Assembly (NCBI GenBank): GCA_020850315.1
Contig: JADZEY010000091.1
Coordinates: 1 to 55,310, forward strand
Origin: Armatimonadota bacterium
Lineage (GTDB): Bacteria > Bacteroidota > Ignavibacteria > OLB7
Direction: 5' to 3'
Length of the DNA: 55,310 bases
Part shown: positions 27,001 through 35,255 of the stretch, piece after piece
How the letters are laid out: every line of letters begins with the position of its first letter
Position numbering within the stretch: the first letter of the stretch is position 1
The notes under the pieces: generated by a model
What the model was told of the DNA's origin: nothing
What the model saw: only the letters and a program-made list of their open reading frames with translations
Databases searched by the model: none
Position numbers and translations under genes: made by a program

Positions 27001-27476
27001 GAGCTTCCCGCCAGAAGGTGAATATCTTCCACCGCAAACATCACCGGGCGCAGCCGCGAAAGCCGCCGCAAGGCATCGGCAACCGAGGCAAGGGTCGGCT
27101 CTGGGGCGGCACGAAGCATTGCGGAAGTGGCGGGGTCAGCAGCAAGCGAACGGGAGAGAAGTGAGAGAAGGGAGGAGGTGGATTCGGGATAGATTTTGAC
27201 GTGAGCAACAATTCCGCCGCGTGCGGTTATCAGTGGCCTTGCTTCCTCAAGTAATCGGCTTTTCCCTTGTCCTGCTTCGCCAACCAGCAACGCAACGCGC
27301 ATCCCATCGGCCTGTGCGGTCCCCTCCCAGAATCGCGTGATCGTTTCAATCTCCGCATCGTGCCCCACAAACGGCAGCACCCCACGATTGAGGAAGGGGA
27401 GGAGTGAGTCGGAGCCGAATGATTCGGTGGGAGGCATCAGTTGGCAGGTGAGATAAACGTTGATGGAATTGAACAC
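24099..27476 (-). CDS. AAA-type STAND ATPase with C-terminal SARP/BTAD-like module
   Basis: A regulator of about 1125 residues. Near residue 66 the Walker A motif GEAGQGKS stands, with a Walker B-like MFAVEDIHLL near 150, followed by a MalT/AfsR-like NTPase arm. Residues about 480-870 are helical and look like TPR-type repeats. The last 260 residues resemble a SARP unit: an OmpR-like winged helix (LRAVLGLMVADQLQ to VQVDLLTAH) and a BTAD helical domain (about 1020-1120). In typical AfsR-type proteins that unit is N-terminal, so the order is reversed here. Start is GTG 27476 or ATG 27437. It begins 17 nt after the surface-protein gene, so the two form an operon. It is probably cytoplasmic; the inducer is unknown. 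Confidence 0.82.
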   Translation of the reverse strand: MFNSINVYLTCQLMPPTESFGSDSLLPFLNRGVLPFVGHDAEIETITRFWEGTAQADGMRVALLVGEAGQGKSRLLEEARPLITARGGIVAHVKIYPESTSSLLSLLSRSLAADPATSAMLRAAPEPTLASVADALRRLSRLRPVMFAVEDIHLLAGSSLAEFAQLIEALADETISILCAARPVDMGARGVIERWLSDEIILHGLDDTAVEQIWQTLFRQQVAMPSIGGLQRATSGNPLAIRSALRGALAGALRQSSADAGSPPYLTLSATDLLQSFRRSVALLADGMTAHLSPEELANATQLALLGELFSAEGASVVLGENAAEALRALRYRGILGHAATGSTPLHRNSGSRQPPLAFTHTLLHRRLIELAETTAPPQPELLWNLCTLPLPLYSFQPFLLLTPIAGQLSSTASITAQEASNGVATILDRTRGMSAALLETGGRTLLGCGTAVSQAFASQWNASQQQENELLRIATDLRIRRIELYTDQFERDVERYLQLTTEIQSEAIARHRLNALAASHSISAMRHYVQRHDRWEEGKRIVERYPTLRHSDDWINFLRQLAQASALNHVIIRAVEQEMEALLESEELGDQLKEACWREIAPFLLDTFANESELAKRRTLCQQLLASPQASDPHTLSRIASFYHNTGQADRTLQLLERLLPLLKSHGILTNFYSQRLKRLQLHAGFGMRPSAIEAEVDRLIAETPDSIRQGFRRFVGLLLPQMYVQLGDDAALHDCIARRTVNREQLFDDVAALAAETSEEYDQILQNIRQKESLPADISRLIELRRNPESLQNADVAKVLTQFELPSLRLTDLLFLRLAFQLIGQLPEPLQKRLHGAATVLFSNVMEWLSRHELWAFMLPFLDRFGEGYCNKKEMKSWRDRIAHIAAKRHPTEGEQSSKKILLTMIGTVEAVLPDGVVIPIRGGRLRAVLGLMVADQLQKQPLEPREFRHLAAGGELDPEHARKTMNAAVFRLRDLLGPQVIRTEGETPALNLDAVQVDLLTAHSLLREAARALRDGALRRAFPATMQALEIARGEVPFPTLYEELFEAAREDFEHLLRATTIRVASGLLREDDPASAEELLRRAHMMMPEDEEVMELLNDALSQQGKRTEAARLRLQAMMAE

Positions 27477-27493
27477 TCACCTTGTTCAGTGAG

Positions 27494-30400
27494 TTACTTC
27501 ACCAGCAGCATCATCTGGACTTTGCTCCAGTGGCCGCTGGCCAGGCGGTAGTAGTACAGCCCGCTGGGGAATCCGGTGGCATCCCATGTTACTTGGTACT
27601 TCCCGGGTTGCAGGTGTTGGTTCACCAGTGTTGCCACCAGTCTTCCGTTTGCGTCGTGGATTGTTACTTCGGTTGGCCCGTCCAAGCCAAGCGAGAAGGG
27701 GATATCCGTTGTTGGATTGAACGGGTTGGGGCGGTTTTGATCCAGGGCGTAGTCATCAACGCCAACGGTAATCAGCCGCAAGTTCAGCCCGCAGACCGAA
27801 TCGAGTTTCACGAATCCGGGTGAGGTTATCACCCGCGTGCAGCCGGCCCCCACAAGCTCAACCGTGAAGGGGAGTTCGCTGGAAGCAGGATAGCCCAAGA
27901 ATGTTTGGAACCGAAGTTTCAGCAGTGTGCCCGCGCCGCCGCGAAGCGTTTCGCCGGGCGGAGCCACCAGCCGCACCCGATAACTCCCTTCCGCCGTGTC
28001 CAGCGGGATTGCCAGCCACGTATCTAACAACGTTCCGGCCAACAGTGTGTTGGCAAGGCCAACCCCTCCGTTGGCAAGTTGCAGCATTGCTGGCTGGAAG
28101 CTCAGCGTGATGATAATCTCGCGAACGCCCGCATCATCCAACGACTCATTCAACTGGATTGGCACATCAATTCGGGTTCCGGGGTATGCTCGGAAATGCC
28201 GCCCAATCTCGGCATGAACAATCGCTGGGGCCGGATTGATCGTGACGGTGATGGTGTCCTTCCCCCAACAGCCGTTCGGGCCGTAGCCGGTGACGGTGTA
28301 GGTGGTGGTGCGGGTTGGCTTGGCCAGCGGGTTTGCGCAATCGGTGCAGCTTAACCCTTCGGCGGGTTCCCACTGGTAGCGGCTGGCCCCGGATGGCTCC
28401 AGCCGGATGCTGTCCCCTTCGCAGATAGTGATTGCCCGGCCAGCATCAACATCGGGGCGCGGGCTTGTGGAGATTGTGACGGTCCCGACACCCGGGCATC
28501 CTGCGCCGTCGGTCACTTGCACGGTGTAGGTGGTGGTGGTGTCGGGCGTTGCGATTGGCTGGCGGCAGTCGGTGCAGCTTAGCCCGGCGGCGGGGCTCCA
28601 GCGATACGCCTTCCCTTCGGTTGTCGTCAGTTGCACAGGGGTTCCTGGGCAAACGGTGGTGTCGGGTTCAGCGGTGATGCTTGGCGCGGGAAGCACCGTC
28701 ACGTTCACTTGGTCGGTATCGCTGCACCCCTGGGCGTTGGTGACGATAAGCTGGTAGGTGGTGGATGCCGACGGAGTTGCTACTGGTTGGGCGCAATCGG
28801 TGCAGCTTAGCCCGGCGGCGGGGCTCCACTGATACGTTCCATTTCCCGAACCTTCCAGCACCACACTGGTTGCGGGGCAGGTGGTTTGGTCCGGCCCGGC
28901 GGCCGCCACCGGGGTTGGATCCACTTTCACGGTGATGTTATCGTTTGCACGGCAGCCAAACTGGTTGACTGCGGTCAGCGTGTAGGTGGTGGTTTTGGCT
29001 GGGCGCGCAATCGGGTTGGGGCAGTCGGCACAGCTTAACCCTTCGGCAGGGCTCCACTGGAACGACACGCCGCCAGTAACGTTCAGTTGAATTGCTCCCC
29101 CTTCGCAAATCCCAACTTCTCGCGTTCCGCTGCCAACATCAATTGCCGGAAGTGGGTTCACGGTGATTTGGACTCGCGCCGTGTCGGTCCCTTTGGGGCT
29201 GGATGCCACAAGCATTGCCTGATACGTTCCCGGGGTAGCATACTGGACGTTCTGCGGATGCCGCTCGTAGGAAACCGCTGGCTCGCCACCGGGGAAAAAC
29301 CATTCCCACGCCGTTGGATTCTCGAACGAAAGATCGGTGAAGCTAACCGACTCACCCGCGCAAATTGCCTGGCGGCTTGGCTGGAATCGGGCTACTGGCG
29401 GGACAAGTTGGGGGTCAATCCCGGCGGGGTCGGTTAGCAACACATTGGGCAACCCCAGGTAGCTTCCGCGCCGGATGTTGCTGGAGACGGCAAGCATCAC
29501 ACCGTTGGCTTGGTAGTTGCACCCCAGCCCCCCAGCGTTGGGTGAGTGGATCACGCCAAGCCAGACGCTGTTCCCTTGTGCCACGTAGATTTTTCGGTCG
29601 GGGCCAATCTGCAAATCGCCTAACTCGTTCGGCGCAAAGTCAGCAATTTTAATCCGTGAAGAAACGATCAGCAGCGGTGAGTTTGTGCTGATCTCATACT
29701 GGTGAATCGCACTCCCCAGACGATTTGCGCGGCTGACGTAGAGTTTGGTGTTATCGGGGGAGAAGCAGATGCCGTACTCTAACCCCTCAGTAGGCAGTTG
29801 GATTGGGTTGCTGACTTGTCCGGTGTGGTTGTTGAAGTCAAGCAGTTCGGCCACCCCTTCGTACCAGATTGCCAGCGCCAGTTTTTTCCCGTTCGGGGAA
29901 ATTTTCATCACCCCGATGTTGTTGAACGGATCGCCAGCGTGGGGGTAGCCAGTGGTGGAGATCACCGGAGTGGGATTAACGCCCGCCGGGGTGACCAGGA
30001 AGGAGCGAAAATTCTGATTCCCAAACTCATGGGTCACCACCCAGAAATCGCGGCCATTGGCGTGGCGTGTGAAGGTCAATTTTTCGGTGGCCTTCGGCAT
30101 GATGTTCACGTTCTTCACCACAACATCACCCAAGCCGTTATCGGCGCGCATATCCACGATGGAGTAGCTGATGCCAGTGGTGGGGTGCGATCCGTCCCAG
30201 TAGTCGCCGCAGTCGGCAGTGAAGATGTAGTAGCGGTTGGTGTCGCGCGGGAAGGGGACGATAATTGCCGATTGGGTGCTGGTCCAGTTCGGTGCCGAAG
30301 ATTTCAGTTTCCAGCCGTTTGGCATTGGGCGGTGCAGGGCATTCCAGACGGTGTCGCCACTGGTGTAGAACAGCAGTTTACCAGTGCGCGGGTGGGCGAT

Positions 30401-30601
30401 GCTGGCGCAGCCTTCCAGCTGCCGCATCATCCCGTTGCCAAGCGCGACCGGGAGGCCAGTGTTGAAATCAACCCCGGCATATTCGCCGAAGTACCAGATA
30501 TTCCACTCCCGCTGCGCACGCGCTGGCGAAACCGCCAGCAGTAGCAGCAATGGCAGAAGGTACAAACGGCGTTGTAGCAAGTACCGAGCAGGTTCAATCA
30601 T
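27494..30601 (-). CDS. PKD and CxxC-repeat surface protein with T9SS sorting domain
   Basis: The protein has 1035 residues from ATG 30601 (an earlier ATG at 30631 is possible). A signal peptide (to about residue 33) leads into a propeller-like region (about 35-390) as in gliding-motility-related and PKD proteins. A PKD domain with TAWEWFFPGGEP stands near 435. Four tandem repeats of about 80 residues follow, each with W-x-P-A-x-GLSCxDC and TTTYTxT and a GC at the end, so cysteine pairs are probable. A cohesin-like fold (about 800-930) and a T9SS sorting domain (RPNPFNPTTDIPF, ending QMMLLVK) close the chain. It should be a long surface protein, perhaps an adhesin. It sits 5' of the SARP-ATPase gene in an operon; a functional link is inferred. 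Confidence 0.86.
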   Translation of the reverse strand: MIEPARYLLQRRLYLLPLLLLLAVSPARAQREWNIWYFGEYAGVDFNTGLPVALGNGMMRQLEGCASIAHPRTGKLLFYTSGDTVWNALHRPMPNGWKLKSSAPNWTSTQSAIIVPFPRDTNRYYIFTADCGDYWDGSHPTTGISYSIVDMRADNGLGDVVVKNVNIMPKATEKLTFTRHANGRDFWVVTHEFGNQNFRSFLVTPAGVNPTPVISTTGYPHAGDPFNNIGVMKISPNGKKLALAIWYEGVAELLDFNNHTGQVSNPIQLPTEGLEYGICFSPDNTKLYVSRANRLGSAIHQYEISTNSPLLIVSSRIKIADFAPNELGDLQIGPDRKIYVAQGNSVWLGVIHSPNAGGLGCNYQANGVMLAVSSNIRRGSYLGLPNVLLTDPAGIDPQLVPPVARFQPSRQAICAGESVSFTDLSFENPTAWEWFFPGGEPAVSYERHPQNVQYATPGTYQAMLVASSPKGTDTARVQITVNPLPAIDVGSGTREVGICEGGAIQLNVTGGVSFQWSPAEGLSCADCPNPIARPAKTTTYTLTAVNQFGCRANDNITVKVDPTPVAAAGPDQTTCPATSVVLEGSGNGTYQWSPAAGLSCTDCAQPVATPSASTTYQLIVTNAQGCSDTDQVNVTVLPAPSITAEPDTTVCPGTPVQLTTTEGKAYRWSPAAGLSCTDCRQPIATPDTTTTYTVQVTDGAGCPGVGTVTISTSPRPDVDAGRAITICEGDSIRLEPSGASRYQWEPAEGLSCTDCANPLAKPTRTTTYTVTGYGPNGCWGKDTITVTINPAPAIVHAEIGRHFRAYPGTRIDVPIQLNESLDDAGVREIIITLSFQPAMLQLANGGVGLANTLLAGTLLDTWLAIPLDTAEGSYRVRLVAPPGETLRGGAGTLLKLRFQTFLGYPASSELPFTVELVGAGCTRVITSPGFVKLDSVCGLNLRLITVGVDDYALDQNRPNPFNPTTDIPFSLGLDGPTEVTIHDANGRLVATLVNQHLQPGKYQVTWDATGFPSGLYYYRLASGHWSKVQMMLLVK

Positions 30602-30926
30602 ACGCACATGGTTAGCACAAAGGCTGGGCATCGTAGCAAACGGACGGCGCGCCCACCGAACGGAGCGCAGAGTAGTTGTGGAAAACGGCTTGATAATGTG
30701 TCAGCAGAAAATCCGACGCAATGTTAAGAAGAAAAGCCGACCCAAAAAACCGTTACATGGACGTGATGGCAGTATTGTACCGCCAACCAAGCATCGGTTA
30801 CGCCGGGTGCTTTCCCGCGTTAAGCGCACCAGTGGCAACTTTTCGGCAAAATTTTTCAAAGTTTATCTCTTCAAAAAAAATGCTTGTGCGGGGTGATTGC
30901 GGGGCTATATTTGCAGCCCATTTGAT
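30602..30926. other. Divergent intergenic region between surface-protein gene and tRNA
   Basis: No gene is supported here. The right end holds the tRNA promoter (30883-30913), and the left end must hold the promoter for the minus-strand operon, where CAGCCTTTG is the only near match to the -7 box. A-rich runs stand at 30871-30880. Short open frames are weak. Confidence 0.6.
30883..30913 (+). promoter_or_regulatory. Promoter of tRNA-Asn: CTTG-N19-TATATTTG
   Basis: CTTG at 30883-30886, exactly 19 nt, then TATATTTG at 30906-30913. This is a close fit to the TTTG-N19-TANNTTTG promoter of Bacteroidota. The mature tRNA starts 13 nt downstream. Confidence 0.8.
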
Positions 30927-31000
30927 TCCTGAGTAGCTCAGTTGGTTAGAGCATCTGACTGTTAATCAGAGGGTCGTAGGTTCAAGTCCTACCTCAGGAG
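30927..31000 (+). tRNA. tRNA-Asn (GTT)
   Basis: The 74-nt cloverleaf has acceptor arms TCCTGAG and CTCAGGA, a D arm with GCTCAGTTGGTTAGAGC, the anticodon loop CTGTTAA with anticodon GTT, and a T arm with GGTTCAAGTCC. The discriminator base is G, and CCA is not encoded. The promoter and the terminator are both visible, so it is transcribed as a single tRNA unit. GTT decodes AAY codons. No intron is present. Confidence 0.97.
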
Positions 31001-31005
31001 CGCGC

Positions 31006-31037
31006 AAAGCCGGCTGCCACACGCAGTCGGCTTTTTT
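31006..31037 (+). terminator. Rho-independent terminator after tRNA-Asn
   Basis: AAAGCCGGCTG pairs with CAGTCGGCTTT (one G-U wobble), with a 7-nt loop, then a run of T at 31032-31037. Confidence 0.9.
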
Positions 31038-31145
31038 CGTTTGGTGAAGCCGCCCGCTGGCCTTTCTTCCGAACCCACGTTTTGTGGTAGCTTGCGTGCC
31101 GCATCAACGATAGCATCACAGCACCGAATCCCAAGCAGCGAAGCC

Positions 31146-32642
31146 ATGACCGACACAGCCACCATTGAGCTGACACCAGAACTGATTGCCCGCTACGAGC
31201 CGGTGATCGGCCTAGAAATTCACGCCCAGCTTCTTACCAACACCAAAGCCTTCAGCCGTGCTGCAACCGAGGCCGGCCCCTGGCCCAACACCAACACCGA
31301 CCCCGTGGTGCTTGGCCACCCGGGAACGCTGCCGGTGCTGAACCGCCGCGTGGTGGAGTTCGCGATTCGGATGGGGCTGGCCACCAACTCCCAGATACGC
31401 CGCCGCTGCGGGTTTGCCCGCAAAAACTACTTCTACCCCGACCTCCCCAAAGGCTACCAAATTTCCCAATCCGACGAACCGATCTGCTACGAAGGCTGGA
31501 TTGAAATTGAGCTGGACGGCGGCGAAACCAAGCGGATCGGCATCACCCGAATCCACATGGAAGAAGATGCTGGGAAATCTATCCACGACCTGGACATCAC
31601 CAACACCCTGGTTGACCTGAACCGCGCCGGAACACCGCTGATCGAGATCGTCTCCGAGCCAGACATCCGCTCGGCCAGCGAAGCCTACAGCTACCTGATG
31701 CAGATGAAAAGCATCCTCACCTACTTGGAAATTTGCTCCGGCAACATGGAGGAGGGCGCGCTCCGTTGCGATGCCAATATCAGCGTGCGGCGGCGCGGTG
31801 CCGAAGCCTTCGGGGTGAAGACCGAGGTGAAAAACCTGAACTCCTTCCGCAATGTGGAGAAGGCGATTGAGTACGAGATTCTGCGGCAGATTGCGGCGAT
31901 AGAGTCGGGGGAAACAATCACCCAGGAAACCCGGCTGTGGGATGCCGGAGCACGCAGCACCCGCGCCATGCGAAGCAAGGAGTTCGCCCACGATTACCGC
32001 TACTTCCCGGAACCGGACCTTGTCCCGCTGGTGATTGCCGATGCGATGATCGAGGAGATTCGGGCCGGGTTGCCCGAGCTTGCGATTGCCCGCAAACAAC
32101 GGTTCACGACCCAGTACGGGTTGCCCCTGTACGATGCAGCAATCCTGACGGAAACCCGCGACTTAGGGGACTACTTCGAGCGCGTTTGCGGGGCCATCAA
32201 GCAGCAATCGCCCGAACGTTTCAAGATTGCCAGCAACATCATGATGACCGAAGTGCTGCGGGTGTTGGCCGAGCAGAAAGTGGAGATTGCTGGGTTCGGC
32301 ATCCCCCCCGAACGGCTGGCGGAGTTGGCCGAATTATTCGCCGACGACGTGGTAAGCTCCAAGAACGTGAAAGACATTTTTGCCGAGATGTTGACATCGC
32401 CAAAATCGGCAAAGGAGATCAGCGAGGAGAAGGGGTTTGTGCAGGTAAGCGACACCGCATTTCTGGAAGAAGCCGTGGCACAAGTGATTGCCGCAAACCC
32501 GGGCCAAGCGGAAGCCTACCGCGGCGGAAAGGGGAACCTGTTCGGATACTTCGTTGGCGAAACCATGAAGCTGACCAAAGGGAAAGCCAACCCGAAAATG
32601 GTCTCGCAGTTGCTGAAGCAGCGGCTGGAGCAAGCCAACTAA
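31146..32642 (+). CDS. gatB: Asp-tRNA(Asn)/Glu-tRNA(Gln) amidotransferase subunit B
   Basis: This 498-residue protein is the kinase and tRNA-binding subunit of GatCAB, which turns Glu-tRNA(Gln) or Asp-tRNA(Asn) into the amide form. YEPVIGLEIHAQLLTNTKAF near residue 18, the YFYPDLPKGYQISQ segment near 94, HMEEDAGKS near 136, and YRYFPEPDL near 287 match the family. The C-terminal GatB/Yqey domain ends in KGKANPKMVSQLLKQRLEQA. Start ATG 31146 fits family N-termini; the frame extends upstream but without conserved residues. gatA and gatC are not in the window. The tRNA-Asn gene stands just upstream, but a terminator separates them. Confidence 0.96.
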   Translation: MTDTATIELTPELIARYEPVIGLEIHAQLLTNTKAFSRAATEAGPWPNTNTDPVVLGHPGTLPVLNRRVVEFAIRMGLATNSQIRRRCGFARKNYFYPDLPKGYQISQSDEPICYEGWIEIELDGGETKRIGITRIHMEEDAGKSIHDLDITNTLVDLNRAGTPLIEIVSEPDIRSASEAYSYLMQMKSILTYLEICSGNMEEGALRCDANISVRRRGAEAFGVKTEVKNLNSFRNVEKAIEYEILRQIAAIESGETITQETRLWDAGARSTRAMRSKEFAHDYRYFPEPDLVPLVIADAMIEEIRAGLPELAIARKQRFTTQYGLPLYDAAILTETRDLGDYFERVCGAIKQQSPERFKIASNIMMTEVLRVLAEQKVEIAGFGIPPERLAELAELFADDVVSSKNVKDIFAEMLTSPKSAKEISEEKGFVQVSDTAFLEEAVAQVIAANPGQAEAYRGGKGNLFGYFVGETMKLTKGKANPKMVSQLLKQRLEQAN

Positions 32643-32713
32643 ACCTGCACCAATGGGAAGGTACTGAAGCCCTGCACTTGCTTACGGAACCATCTCTATC
32701 CAATCAACAAACG

Positions 32714-33385
32714 ATGAATCGGCTGCTCCTTTTTTGCTTGGCTTGCTTGTTCGCGTTGGGGGTAGCCTCCTGCGTGGATGAATCCCCCAACCCCGTGGTG
32801 TTCGACCAGGTGTTGCAGTCAACCACGCTCCGCAATCGGCTGCTTACGCCCATCATCATCTTCCGCAACAGCACGCCGATAGACACACTGGAGGCCCGCA
32901 CCGACCGCAGTTATCCGTTGGGGGAAAAAGGGGTGTTCCGCCATGCGTGGCGGATACTGGCCCCGCGCGGAATTGACGGCAAGCCGGCAGGGATTGAACC
33001 CACCGGCGAGCTTGGAATCCAGTACGCCATCAACGCCGAATACACCATCGCGAACGACGACGCGCCGGGCGGCACAATCTTCACCCCGCGCCTTGCCAAC
33101 CTCACGGGGTTCGATCTGAACTTGACGGCGAACTACCAACAAAGCGATGAGTTCCGCAGCACACTGATCGTTCCCCGCAACCAAAACCTTTCGCTGACCC
33201 ACTCGCCATATTTCTACTGGCACAGCAACTCCAACATTGTGGTGGATGAGATCGGTGGGCCAGGGGTCTATTACTTCGAGCGGGACACCACAGGCAACAA
33301 CGGAAGTTCACGGTATTTACAGATAGACGACTCCACCACTACCTACGAAGGAGCCGGCGTGACAATGCCGCTGGTGGCGTTTTAA
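32714..33385 (+). CDS. Lipoprotein, unknown function
   Basis: A 223-residue protein with a lipoprotein signal: MNRLLLFCLACLFALGVASC, cysteine 20 being the lipid-bearing residue. The mature chain starts VDESPNP and has no domain I recognise; it looks beta-rich, with repeated polar beta-strand-like segments and no further cysteines. It follows gatB by 71 nt on the same strand and may be read with it, while the next gene follows in 26 nt. ATG 32714 is used because it gives the signal; a long open frame runs upstream through gatB antiphase and is a shadow. Confidence 0.75.
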   Translation: MNRLLLFCLACLFALGVASCVDESPNPVVFDQVLQSTTLRNRLLTPIIIFRNSTPIDTLEARTDRSYPLGEKGVFRHAWRILAPRGIDGKPAGIEPTGELGIQYAINAEYTIANDDAPGGTIFTPRLANLTGFDLNLTANYQQSDEFRSTLIVPRNQNLSLTHSPYFYWHSNSNIVVDEIGGPGVYYFERDTTGNNGSSRYLQIDDSTTTYEGAGVTMPLVAF

Positions 33386-33411
33386 CCATTAATGGTGTAG
33401 GAGAGGCAAGA

Positions 33412-34230
33412 ATGCAAACAGGAAGACTGGTTTGGGTCGGTTGGGTAGTGCTTATGCTAATGGTCGTTCCTTGCCATAACATTATCTCTCAAGAAGCTGG
33501 TGATGCAGCAAAAACTGATACCACTGCCGCCACCGACCCAGTGATTGGGCTACGTGGTGGGATGCTGTTGGGAACATATCCATCGGGAACATTCCCCAAT
33601 GTGAGTATGGTAGAAACAGGGGAGCAAACGGGAGAAATTCCAAGCTCTCATGTTGATCGAGAAGGAGGGCGTGGTTACTATGTAGGTATTGCGGCAGTGA
33701 TCCCATTTCACCCACGGTTTGGCCTTGCCGCTGATGTTGGGATCAATTCTTATTCGCTCAAGTTTCGTGCTAACACTGTGGACCCAAGCTGGCCTGCTAA
33801 TTCTCCAAACGTAGCACATCCCGCTGTTCTCTACAGAGTGGCAATGGCAGAGTTAGGAATGGGTGTGCAGTGGAATGTTTGGTTGAGAACAGACCCACTC
33901 GTAAAGTCGTGGATATTTGCTGGCTACCTAAAAGCTGGTGGGATAATAGGGGTAAGCACCATCTCCACAAATCTGATCGTAACCACTACCGATAGCATTG
34001 GAAAAGAAACAGAACATCAGGGAAAATTTCAGAGCGATGTACAGCTGCAAACGCCGTTCTATCTCAATCTCAGTGGTGGAGTTCGGACAGTGGTGTTCGC
34101 GCCGTGGCTTGAGTTGCAAGCTGAAGTTTCTGCCCGGTTAGCAGTGAACAGCGTATCTGATACCACTGCGCCAAACGATTATTCGGCCTCTCAGGTAATC
34201 ATGCAATTGGGGCTTGGGTATCGCTTCTAA
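33412..34230 (+). CDS. Outer-membrane beta-barrel-type protein, first paralog
   Basis: This 272-residue protein starts MQTGRLVWVG with a signal peptide to about residue 27 (IISQ). The mature chain has the alternating pattern of a small porin-like barrel and ends in QLGLGYRF, whose terminal Phe is typical of barrels inserted by BamA. It is a paralog of the next gene: both have a GG-VLL-like strand, a GxFP segment, a TGE/TGD motif, PF-----G-DVG and the same C-terminal pattern. The ribosome site is GGAGAGG. It is somewhat less GC-rich than its paralog. The ligand is unknown. Confidence 0.75.
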   Translation: MQTGRLVWVGWVVLMLMVVPCHNIISQEAGDAAKTDTTAATDPVIGLRGGMLLGTYPSGTFPNVSMVETGEQTGEIPSSHVDREGGRGYYVGIAAVIPFHPRFGLAADVGINSYSLKFRANTVDPSWPANSPNVAHPAVLYRVAMAELGMGVQWNVWLRTDPLVKSWIFAGYLKAGGIIGVSTISTNLIVTTTDSIGKETEHQGKFQSDVQLQTPFYLNLSGGVRTVVFAPWLELQAEVSARLAVNSVSDTTAPNDYSASQVIMQLGLGYRF

Positions 34231-34273
34231 CTGTGGAATAGAGTGCACTACATATTGAAGACAACTGAAGACA

Positions 34274-35062
34274 ATGCAAACCACACAAGCAATCGTTGCC
34301 CTACTGGTAGGGCTATTCCTTACTTCATTGAGCCTGTGTGCACAGGATATGGATCCATTGCCCGGACCTGATGTTGTTGCAAGCAAAATTGGCGTAGTGG
34401 TTGCCGCAAAAGGTGGCGTTGTGCTGAGTTCGCCACGCGGCGCATTCCCCAGCATTATTGTTGGCGAAGGGGGGGAAGGGACCGGTGATTTCGCCAGCAG
34501 CAACGCACGCAGTGCCACGGGCTACCGGTGGGGCGTAGCGTTTCTGATCCCCTTCAACACCAAACTTGGACTAAGCGTTGATGTTGGTTCGATGCAGCAC
34601 TTGGTGGAGTATCAGGCGACGGCAGCTACCCCGGGGCTTCAGTACCACGCGCAAACAGCACAGCTTGGGTTCGGGCTGCAAGGGAACCTCTATTTCAACG
34701 AAAAAACCTTCTACAGTTCCTTCTCGAAAGGGGGGGAAGGCTTGCGTGCAATCTACCTTGATGGCGGCTTGGATATTGGGCTTGGAACAATGGCCAACCG
34801 GGTGGAAGTAACCCGCACCGACAGCACCGGCCAGCCAGTGGTAAGCGTGGGAAGTTTTGAGAACAACGAGCCGCTGCGGATCCCCGTTGCGTTGCGTTTG
34901 GCCGCTGGGCTGCGGTTCGCATTCTCTCCGCACATGGAACTGCAAGCCGAAGCCGGCTACGCCCTTGCGTTGAACAACGTCTTCAGCAGCACAGTGTTGG
35001 CCAACAACAATTTCTCGGTAGATCACCTGTTGGTGCAGCTGGGGGTGGGGTATCGGTGGTGA
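34274..35062 (+). CDS. Outer-membrane beta-barrel-type protein, second paralog
   Basis: The 262-residue protein has a signal peptide (to about residue 23, SLCAQ) and a barrel-like body ending QLGVGYRW, an aromatic C-terminus as in BamA clients. It is alignable along its length with the gene 43 nt upstream, for example PRGAFPSIIVGEGGEGTGD against the matching PSGTFPNVSMVETGEQTGE, so the two are a tandem duplication. The stop codon TGA starts a long heptamer array. No function is known; both may be structural or transport proteins of the outer membrane. Confidence 0.75.
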   Translation: MQTTQAIVALLVGLFLTSLSLCAQDMDPLPGPDVVASKIGVVVAAKGGVVLSSPRGAFPSIIVGEGGEGTGDFASSNARSATGYRWGVAFLIPFNTKLGLSVDVGSMQHLVEYQATAATPGLQYHAQTAQLGFGLQGNLYFNEKTFYSSFSKGGEGLRAIYLDGGLDIGLGTMANRVEVTRTDSTGQPVVSVGSFENNEPLRIPVALRLAAGLRFAFSPHMELQAEAGYALALNNVFSSTVLANNNFSVDHLLVQLGVGYRW

Positions 35063-35208
35063 AGGATGAAGGATGAAGGATGAAGGATGAAGGATGAAGA
35101 GTGAAGAGTGAAGAGTGAAGAGTGAAAATGACCACTGACCCACTGACTACTGACCACTGACTACTGACCACTGACTACTGACCACTGACCACTGACCACT
35201 GACCGTGG
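35060..35208 (+). repeat. Compound heptamer array starting at a stop codon
   Basis: From the TGA stop of the second barrel gene run five TGAAGGA units, four TGAAGAG units, a short break, then about ten TGACYAC units (TGACCAC/TGACTAC). Every unit is 7 nt long and begins with TGA. A short spacer leads to the speA promoter. Confidence 0.9.
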
Positions 35209-35255
35209 AATGATGAATGACAGAACCACCGCCCCCCTCAATATCCCTTCTTCAC

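Noticed and set aside
31937-32713. Upstream extension of the lipoprotein frame into gatB
   Set aside because: It overlaps gatB in another frame. The lipoprotein signal at 32714 marks the real start.
35060-35208. Possible CRISPR array or coding repeat
   Set aside because: The heptamers are tandem without spacers and carry stop codons in one frame. No cas genes are near.
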